A stretch of 64,000 nt of DNA from Ailurus styani. Taxonomy: Eukaryota > Chordata > Mammalia > Carnivora > Ailuridae. The stretch lies in assembly GCA_002007465.1 (NCBI GenBank), contig LNAC01000018.1:6281936-6345935 (forward strand). Direction: 5' to 3'. Shown one piece after another: positions 56,651 through 64,000 of this stretch. Numbering within the stretch: position 1 is the stretch's first letter; each line of letters opens with the position of its first letter. The notes beneath the pieces are model-generated. The model made no database searches. It was given only the letters and a program-made list of their open reading frames with translations, and was not told the origin of the DNA. Both the position numbers and the translations under genes were made by a program.

Positions 56651-56738
56651 GCAAGTAACTTAAAACTATCCTCAGACAAATATTTGCTCTCATGATGTTA
56701 GAAATTAGGTAACTTTTCTATTTTGGTTCTTTATTTAG
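56651..56738 (+). other. GC-AG intron, 88 bp
   Basis: The shortest HERC1 intron in the window. It starts gcaagt (GC, otherwise consensus) and ends ttatttag. Confidence 0.9.
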
Positions 56739-56859
56739 ATATCAACCTGGTAAAAGCTTATCAGAAGTGTACCGTTGTGTGTACAAAGTTCGAAGTCGTT
56801 TACTTGCTTGCAAGAACCTTGAACTTATTCAGACCAGGTCATCATCACGAGACAGATGG
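56739..56859 (+). CDS. HERC1: HERC1 coding exon 20 (residues 1286-1326)
   Basis: 121 nt, completing Arg1286 and ending phase 0 after RSSSRDRW. It encodes YQPGKSLSEVYRCVYKVRSR and a basic/serine-rich end. Donor gtaaag. Confidence 0.95.
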
Positions 56860-57288
56860 GTAAAGTTGGAAATCAGTTAATTTCTGTTTTTCTGCAAACT
56901 GTGAGAGATAGCTCCATATTGGTTTAAGTGAGGGGAAAAAATGTGCCTTGATTATTGCAGATGCTCAATAAATATGAGTACATACTTCTTTAGATAGTGA
57001 AGAAATTGGATGAGTAAAAGATTGGGGTTTATTTAACCCACATTTATCAAGTGATATGGTTGCTAAGAAAGTTTGTATATTCGTAGGCTGTATAAGTAAT
57101 AACAAATAGACTTGTGTAAGGCATATGAAATGTTATTCCTTTATTTTATGCTGATTAGACCGTATTTGAATTATCCTGTTTAATTTGGGGTGCTATAAAT
57201 TATGAGGAACATTAACAAAGGATATCTTGGATCGGTGAAAGGTCCGAAGGTCATATAAGAACTGGAAGTGTCAAAAATGTTTAGCCTA

Positions 57289-57491
57289 GGGGTACCTGGG
57301 TGGCTCAGTGGGTTAAAGCCTCTGCCTTCGGCTCAGGTCATGATCTCAGGGTCCTGGGATCGAGCCCCACATCGGGCTCTCTGCTCAGCAGGGAGCCTGT
57401 TTCCTCCTCTCTCCTCTCTCTCTGCCTGCCTCTCTGCCTACTTGTGATCTCTCTCTCTCTGTCAAATAAATAAATAAATAAAATCTTTAAA
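57289..57491 (+). mobile_element. Can-SINE
   Basis: Target duplication aaaaatgtttagccta at 57273-57288 and 57492-57507. Confidence 0.93.
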
Positions 57492-57737
57492 AAAAATGTT
57501 TAGCCTAAGGAAATGAAAAAGGGAGTCACTTGATAGCTGCCTTAAAAATAAAGCTTCCCTGTAGGAGAGGAAATAAGTGTGTTTCTTTCTTCCAGAGGCC
57601 ATGGGTAGCACCAAAGGGTCACAATTGAATGGGGAATCACTGTTAGCTGAATATAAGGAAGAGAGCCTTCTCATAATTAGAGTTGTCCACCACTGATGGT
57701 TAAGATTGAAACCTTTTCTTAAGACTGCTCTAAGTTG

Positions 57738-57960
57738 GACGCCTGAGTGGTTCAGTGAGTTAACTCTGATTCTGGATATCAGCTCAGGTCTTGATCTCAG
57801 GGTTGTGAGATTGAGCCCAGTGTAGGGCTCCACACTGGCTGTGGAGCCTGCTTGGGATTCTCTTTCTCTCCACCCCCACCCCTCACCCCTCACCCCGCTT
57901 GTGCTCTTGTGCATGCTCTCTCTCTCTCTCTCTCTCTCTCTGGGAAAAAAAAGAAAAAGA
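57738..57960 (+). mobile_element. Can-SINE, diverged, with (CT)n
   Basis: ggacgcctgagtggttcagtg...ctggctgtggagcctgcttg, then a (CT)n run at about 57917-57941 and a short A-rich tail. Confidence 0.87.
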
Positions 57961-58499
57961 GGAATGCTCCAGAAGTTATTCTTGCAACAAAAATAGGTGA
58001 TTTGTAAAATGCTTGGTAATCCTGATAACATGATCTTGTAATTAGGAGCCTGGATAATACATCACCTTCAGAAATGCTTACTTTAAAACTTCATTCGTTA
58101 GATGCTTTGTACTGTTACTGAGATCTTAGATTTTAAAAACCAAACTCTATCTCCGCATTTGTATTATAGTATTCTTTTGTCATGCACTTATTTAATATTT
58201 GTGGATCTGTTTGTTAGTGACCTTGAAAGTCCATGAAATGTATTAATTTGCCATTTTGTTGAGGCCTAGATTTGAAACTTCATATTATGGGGATAAGTGA
58301 CTTATACATTGTATGAGTCTGATGGCTCAGTATCCCCGTCTTTATGAAATTCCCATGTTTATTTACTGGCTGTCAATCACAAAATATTATGCATTAAATT
58401 TATTATTTATGCATTTATTATGCATTAAATAAAAATTTTCACTTGTACTTTATACTAAAATTTGTGGGGGAGGTGATCATGAGGCTCTTAATATCTTTT

Positions 58500-58688
58500 T
58501 TTTTTTGAAGATTTTATTTATTTATGACAGAGAGAGAGCGAGAGAGGAAACAAACACGGGGGATCTGGAGAGGGAGAAGCAGGCTCCCCGCTGAGCAGGG
58601 AGTCGGATATGGGGCTTGATCCCAGGATGCTGGGATCATGATCTGAGTGGAAGGCAGACGCCCAACGACTGAGCCACCGAGGCGCCCC
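58500..58688 (-). mobile_element. Can-SINE
   Basis: 20-bp target duplication tgaggctcttaatatctttt at 58480-58499 and 58689-58708. Confidence 0.94.
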
Positions 58689-59357
58689 TGAGGCTCTTAA
58701 TATCTTTTGCAAGAACTCTGTCCTCTAGATGACTGCTAGGTAGCTGAACCACTGTGGGCAATAAAATTAACATTGTCCTTATCAGATTTCTGATTTTTTA
58801 TTTCTTTAGGGGAAAACAAAGTAAAGAAAAAAAATTAAAATAATACTGCTTGTATAACTGAAATTTGCTAAGAGAGTAGAAGTTAAATGTTCTCATCAAA
58901 AAAAAGTTAAAAAAATAGTTTTAAATTAGAATTGTTAAACATTTATACAGAGTAACAATAATATATACAGCTTGAGGGAGACTAGATGGTATAAAAATTC
59001 ATGTTTTTAAATTACCTTTTATGCTTGCTTTCACACTAAATCCATTTTAAGTTGCAGCTCTATAGGAGTTTATAGCTGTGAATAGCAATATAAATTTGAA
59101 TCAACTTATAACATGACATTCTAATCAAAATACTGGGGATAGGAGGGCATATAGGTGTCTCTGTACATATTTTGTGTGCATACATTCTTTCTAATCTTTT
59201 CAGATTTATCCTGTGTATCTTTTGGGGTTTTGTAGTATAGTTCATGTGTTATTGATATTAGTAGTCTTTTCCATGATAAAAAAAGTCAAGGTTTTAATAA
59301 AGTTTTCCAAGTTTTTGAAAAAAAAATATTCAGTGTAGCTTTGATTGTTTCTTTAAG

Positions 59358-59529
59358 ATCTCGGAAAACCAAGACTCTGCAGATGTTGATCCTCAGGAGC
59401 ATTCATTTACCCGGACCATTGATGAAGAAGCTGAAATGGAAGAACAGGCTGAGCGAGACAGGGAAGAGGGGCATCCTGAGCCAGAGGATGAAGAAGAAGA
59501 AAGAGAACATGAAGTGATGACAGCTGGCA
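59358..59529 (+). CDS. HERC1: HERC1 coding exon 21 (residues 1327-1384, acidic)
   Basis: 172 nt ending at phase 1 (first base of Lys1384), donor gtgagt. It encodes ISENQDSADVDPQEHSFT then a highly acidic stretch with EEAEMEEQAERDREEG and EDEEEEREHEV. Purine-rich GAA/GAG codons make it a candidate exonic splicing-enhancer region. It probably forms a charged coiled or disordered linker. Confidence 0.95.
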
Positions 59530-60549
59530 GTGAGTACACCCTTCTTACTTCACAGATACACTTTGTGGCATTCTTCGTGTTAGGGGAACTGACTGGAGAA
59601 GAGAAAAGCAAAAACTTCTCTGTGGTTTTTCTAAAAGGATCTCATATCCTCCTGGTGATCTCAATTTACATTAGCTAATGTTTCAGCTCTTAAAAACTGT
59701 GCTTAGTTACATTTTGAAGCTATTGGATTGCATGTTTTGGGCTGAAAAGTTCTGAAAGCAGGATTTTAGAAATAGTAACTGTTCCACTGAGTCTTATGCA
59801 TGAAATGATGCCCATGAGTGATTGGAGAAGGTTATTTAGAGTTCGTTTTCGAGGGTACCAGTTTGTCCATGGGCCTGGCCAACCTCTGTGTGGTGAGGAA
59901 GAGAGGCCCTTTCTGCACTTACTAGGAGAGCCTAGTTATTTTTTATATGTTACAGTTTTAAAATTATAAATTTCACCCACTGACTACAGCCATTGTCAGT
60001 AGAGAGCAAGAATATACATGAGGATACTATTGGCTGAATGAATAACACTTTTCATATTTACATATTCCAAGGCAACAGATAATTTTTAAAGGTAATCATT
60101 TAGATGTTTAAAAGGAAATACCCATGCTTTTAAGCACTTGTGAGTATCTTTTGAGTGATTTGGGTATTTTAAGTTAAAATGTATATTCACTTTGTAAACT
60201 AAAATATTATGGCTAGATTGTATGTATCAGTTTGACACTTTTTATTATCAATTTATTTGTGTTCTGCATACTTCTAAAAATGATTTGGAGGTGGCCCCAA
60301 ACCAAAAACCACACACACACACAAAAAAACCAAGAGGAAAAAGGGGATTGGAGACGGGGAGAATAATTATATTTTAAAAAACCTGGGCTGAAGGAACTTT
60401 TGCAGTTAAACTTAAAACTTAGTTTAGAAATTCTGGAAAGTAAAGTCCAAAGGGGAAAACACAATAACAAAATATAACCCTTAATTATAGTAAAGAAAGC
60501 ATAATAGTCATCCAGGAAGTAGTAATTTTTAAACCACCTCTGGTTTTTG

Positions 60550-60775
60550 AGCACCTATATTATCTGCTGAGCACTGGGTCAAATGCCTCTTGTAGATTAG
60601 CTGATAATCCTCACGACACTCTAATGAGATGCACTCTAATACTTAACCCTATCTTAGAGGTGGGCAAACTGAGGTATAAGGAGGCAAAATTATGTGCTGA
60701 GGGCCACCATTAGTAGCAGCTGGAATCAGAGTGAGATCTGCCCAAAATTCCAGTGACCATTCTCTTAATTACTTT
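60550..60775 (+). repeat. MIR
   Basis: gagcactgggtcaaatgcct, gataatcctcacgacactc, gtgggcaaactgaggtataag and gaatcagagtgagatctgcc. Confidence 0.75.
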
Positions 60776-61382
60776 AACTGGTTTCCAGCTTTGTACTCTT
60801 GAGTTTGTTGCTGTGATTTTTGCAGAAATAAGAGACTTTAAAAATAGCATATTGACAGTACTGCTATAATAATTCTATAAAATGCACATATAAAATCCAT
60901 TTTTAAAGTTTGTACTTCAGTATTAACAGATGAAGCTAGTATTTTACCAGCTTTTCTGCTTGGGTTCCCAATAAGAATACTGTTTTCACTCCAAATTTGA
61001 GCAAAAATTCCTTTCCTATTGGGAAGTATCTCCTGCTGCATCAGAACCTTAATTAAACTCACTGACTTTTTACACTTGTGAATTGGGAAGGGCTTGTATC
61101 GGATGGACATTCTTGGTGATGCCACTTGAGTCTGGAGGCAATCTTGACTATATATTATAACCATATACAGTTTCAGCAAAGAACTTTAGTGCTTGTACTT
61201 TTTTTAATGTGTTTGAGATACAGCAAAATGTAGATGTCAGGAATTATATAGACTTTAGAAGAGGAAAAAGAGGGGTTTTTTATAACTAATGCAACTTAAA
61301 TTTTATGTTTCTTTTGTAACCTGACATTTTTCATACTGAGGTCACGAACATTTCAGAAATATGCAGTTATTTTTATCTAACC

Positions 61383-61557
61383 CAGTAGTTTTGAAACTTT
61401 AGATTAGCTAGAAGACCTGTTAAAACACAGAATGCTGGCCCCATGCCTACAGTTTCTGATTCAGAAGGGCTGGGATGGGCCCAGTAATTTGCATTTTTAA
61501 GTATCCAGATAATGTTGATGCTTCTGGTCTGGGGCCACACTTTGGAAAGCACTGGTC
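61383..61557. mobile_element. MER5A-like hAT-Charlie element
   Basis: agtagttttgaaactttag at the left and ccacactttggaaagcactg at the right are inverted ends. The middle has gttaaaacacagaatgctgg, ctgattcagaagggctggg and taatttgcatttttaag, typical MER5A. Confidence 0.85.
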
Positions 61558-61831
61558 GGACTAATTCATAAGAGTAGAAATAGAATAAATCAAATCTAAA
61601 TTCTGTAAAGGCATTTGTATTTCCTCTTGTAATTTTTGGTGAAAAGTTTAATATTTTACATGTATTTAGTATAATTTTAACTTAGTAACTATCTGTATTT
61701 AATGTCTAAAAAATAATTTTTCCCTCTTTCAATAAGTTTTTGATCCAAACTTTATGACTATTTTTATTGTTATTTTCTTTGCTCTTCTCTCCCCATGTGT
61801 TAAGACCTTGTTTTTGTGTTGCATGTTACAG

Positions 61832-62144
61832 AAATCTTTCAGTGTTTCCTCTCAGCCCGTGAAGTAGCTCGTAGCCGAGATCGAGATAGAGTGAACAGTG
61901 GGGCAGGGTCTGGGGCTCGAGCTGATGATCCACCTCCTCAGGCTCAGCAAGAGCGAAGGGTCAGCACAGACCTTCCTGAGGGTCAGGATGTATACACTGC
62001 TGCCTGCAACTCTGTGATCCATCGGTGTGCCCTGTTAATATTAGGAGTAAGTCCTGTGATTGATGAGCTTCAGAAGCGAAAGGAAGAAGGACAGTTGCAG
62101 CAGCCTTCAACAAGTGCCTCTGAAGGGGGTGGACTTATGACCAG
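61832..62144 (+). CDS. HERC1: HERC1 coding exon 22 (residues 1384-1488)
   Basis: 313 nt, phase 1 in and phase 2 out: KIFQCFLSAREVARSRDRDR...GARADDPPPQAQQERR...RCALLILGVSPVIDELQKR...GGLMTR. Rich in Arg/Asp and Gly, probably flexible in part. Acceptor catgttacag, donor gtggga. Confidence 0.95.
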
Positions 62145-62615
62145 GTGGGACTGACTAGAAACTTAAAATATTACTCGACCCCCGTTGTTACTTTATGCAT
62201 TGAAATACTTTATTCTCGAAGTTGTAGTGGTCTTCTGAAATTAATACAAACATGGAGGAGGAAATACAAATTGAGTAGGGTGAAATAATGTATTAATGTA
62301 TCGAAGTAATTTAAAGAGTGATACTGATTCAACCTCTAACATACATTTCTGATTAAATGAGGCACAATTTTTCATACATATAAACAACAGCAGTTGACAA
62401 ACATATGGATTTATTTGCATCTCTAATTTAGTGGCATGCAAGTTATTTTGATATAATTGTAAAAGGCTTTTTGCTTACACAAGACTCAGGATTTCCCATT
62501 GACACAACTACTCCTCACTGTGTGTGTGTATTATCTCTGTGCTGCTAGTTCCATTCAATTTTATGTTAACTAACAATCCCAAATTGAAAAACTTTTCTTT
62601 GTGCATGTGAGACAG
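62145..62615 (+). other. HERC1 intron, 471 bp
   Basis: GT-AG intron with no recognised repeat. Confidence 0.85.
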
Positions 62616-62736
62616 GAGTGAAAGTCTTACTGCAGAGAGCCGGCTAGTCCACGCGAGTCCAAATTATAGATTGATCAAATCGAGGAGTGAATCTGATTTG
62701 TCTCAGCCTGAATCAGATGAAGAGGGTTATGCACTG
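62616..62736 (+). CDS. HERC1: HERC1 coding exon 23 (residues 1488-1528)
   Basis: 121 nt, completing Arg1488 and encoding SESLTAESRLVHASPNYRL-like sequence (here ...LVHASPNYRLIKSRSESD) then LSQPESDEEGYAL. The end is set at 62736 (donor gtaggt, phase 0). A second GT four bases on (gtatac at 62741) is possible but would shift the frame. The next exon is outside the window, so the choice rests on expected HERC1 sequence. Confidence 0.9.
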
Positions 62737-64000
62737 GTAGGTATACCTAGATTCAATAAAGAGGGATTTTTGTTTTCAGGGTATAGGTGCATAAGACTTT
62801 GGTGACAGTAAGTAATATATGTTTGTCTTGACATATAAGAGCTTTTTTAAAAAGAACTTTTAAGAGAAATAAGGTAACTATTTAGCATAGATATTTACCA
62901 CCTATATGTTAATGACTCTCAGATTTCTATCTTTAGCTCCAACTTCTTCCTAAACTCCAGATTCATGTATCTGACTCCTTGATGGACATTCCACCTGAAC
63001 AAGTGAGGTTACCCCAATCTTAACCTTTCCAAAAATAAATTCATCTTTCTCTCAAATCTTCTTGTCTTATATTCCCTTTCTTAGTAGGTGATATTATTAA
63101 CTACCCAGGATTCATCCTTTTCCTTATTTTCTCATCTTTGCAAACTCCCACACTCCCTACACTTCAATTAGTTAAGTCTTGAAAATGTTACCCTTAATAT
63201 ATTTCTAAAATGCCCTTTCCATCCCTTTTGCCACTGCTTTGTTTCAAACTTTCCACCTCTTTTGCTTGGACTAGGCCAGAAGCCTCCATACCTCTGGTTT
63301 TGTGCCCATTTTCCGCATTTCACATGTCTGTTTATATCTCCTCTACTTAAAATCTTTCAGTACCTCCCAGTTACCTACCTAAAAAGCCTCAGGACCTGGA
63401 CTGCAGGTGAGGTGATTATTTACCTAAGAAGTAGGAAGTAAAGTATGCTATAGTGTGATAGGTAAATTATAGTGTGAAAATTGTCTTAAGATATTGCTTC
63501 TATTTGAGTAGCTTTGGACTTGGAGTTCACAGCTGGATTTTCAGTTTGGCTGTTCCTCTGTCTTGTATGTGAATAATACATATGTGTTACTTGACTTCTC
63601 TGGACCTTAGTGTTCCAGAGAATTGTGTGATAGGAGATTATTAGTGCCCATTGTATTTATGGCAAAGTTTGAGACTTGACTTCTGGCCTTGATTCTACTT
63701 CTGAAGAGCTGTGAGACTATGATCATGTCACATAGCAATTCAAACATAAACTGTGTTTTTGGACTCAGTAGTCTGTAAGCAGCTCCATTTTTCGCTCTGA
63801 AATTTCTCTGTTCGAATCAAGATGATGGATATGAAATTTCCATATGGATGGATATTTTTGAAAGGTATAAAGTGCTATGTGAACAAAAAGCTGTTATTTA
63901 AAAGAAACTTCTAAGTATAAAGGATTTATCCTCTAAGGAAATCTCAACAGTGTCTTTAAGCAGGTTTCATTGTATCATGATGTTTTTGTTTGTTTTCTTC
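62737..64000 (+). other. HERC1 intron, beginning only
   Basis: The intron after coding exon 23 runs off the window. It includes an ancient LINE-like segment (about 62895-63400). No further exon with good splice sites and HERC1 sequence is seen. Confidence 0.85.
62895..63400 (+). repeat. ancient LINE-like repeat
   Basis: tgactctcagatttctatc, ctgactccttgatggacattc and aatctttcagtacctcccag; same ancient type as 15107-15620 in opposite orientation. Probably L2-related. Confidence 0.5.

Larger units (their letters stand above)
56860..59357 (+). other. HERC1 intron, 2.5 kb
   Basis: GT-AG intron with three Can-SINEs and a (CT)n run near 57917-57941. 58710-59350 shows nothing recognisable. Confidence 0.9.
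59530..61831 (+). other. HERC1 intron, 2.3 kb
   Basis: GT-AG intron with a MIR (about 60550-60775) and a MER5A-like element (about 61383-61557). 59700-60540 and 60780-61370 show nothing I can name. Confidence 0.9.
15926..62736 (+). other. HERC1: HERC1 gene, 5' part (5' UTR end plus 23 coding exons)
   Basis: HERC1 is a giant cytosolic and membrane-associated HECT-type E3 ubiquitin ligase of the large-HERC family, with two RCC1-like domains reported to act on ARF/Rab GTPases and phosphoinositides. I recognise it from the translated exons: the N terminus reads MATMVPPVKLKWLEHLNSSW and continues colinearly with the HERC1 protein as I remember it. The 23 exons total 4584 nt (1528 codons) with every phase matching, and no stop or frameshift. 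All introns begin GT and end AG except one GC-AG intron. The gene continues past the right edge; the SPRY, WD40, second RLD and HECT domains are not in the window. The promoter and first noncoding exon must lie left of position 1 or in unrecognised sequence. Confidence 0.97.

Noticed and set aside
56647..56656. ordinary GT donor at caa|gtaact after exon 19
   Set aside because: It puts the next exon out of frame with a TAA almost at once, while the GC donor keeps the HERC1 frame.
57462..58031. 189-codon - strand open frame
   Set aside because: It is made of intron sequence plus the antisense of two SINEs and has no protein-like features.
60213..60554. 113-codon - strand open frame
   Set aside because: AT-rich intron sequence with a repetitive CA stretch; no homology recognised.

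Overview
The window is mammalian nuclear DNA. It has short exons with consensus splice sites separated by long AT-rich introns, and a very heavy load of tRNA-derived Can-SINEs, which are found only in carnivores. The SINE consensus (head 'gcgcctgggtggctcagtgggtt', tail 'tcaaataaataaataaaatcttt') is the type I associate with caniform carnivores. My best guess is a mustelid (ferret, mink, marten or otter group), but the family is an inference.

The only functional protein-coding gene I can support is HERC1, on the + strand. The window holds the end of a 5' UTR exon (from 15926), the start codon at 15952, and 23 consecutive coding exons up to 62736. They join in frame without a break into 1528 codons, the N-terminal third of the roughly 4860-residue giant HECT-type E3 ligase. 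Residues 1-372 are the N-terminal region, about 373-740 form the first RCC1-like domain (RLD1, a seven-bladed propeller), and 741-1528 are linker with a strongly acidic segment in coding exon 21. The SPRY, WD40, RLD2 and HECT parts lie downstream of the window. One intron (56651-56738) uses a GC donor instead of GT.

Layout. 1-15925 is probably HERC1 intron 1 (the upstream exon is outside the window). It contains about 24 SINEs, old L1 pieces, a degraded processed pseudogene of INIP (SOSS complex subunit C) on the - strand at 6817-7102, a nearly 4-kb 5'-truncated L1 at 9323-13282 with a clear 13-bp target-site duplication, and a short L1 3' end. 15926-36913 carries coding exons 1-11, including all of RLD1. 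36914-62736 carries coding exons 12-23 with intervening L1M, L2, MIR, MER5A-type and SINE insertions. 62737-64000 is the start of the next intron. I count about 49 Can-SINEs; none touches a coding exon.

I found no convincing new biological system. The points most worth checking are the GC-AG intron, the four-codon in-frame upstream ORF six bases before the HERC1 start, the INIP retropseudogene, target-duplication footprints (including a homopolymer-only insertion and two SINEs at one target), and single N bases that sit exactly at short tandem duplications inside the L1.
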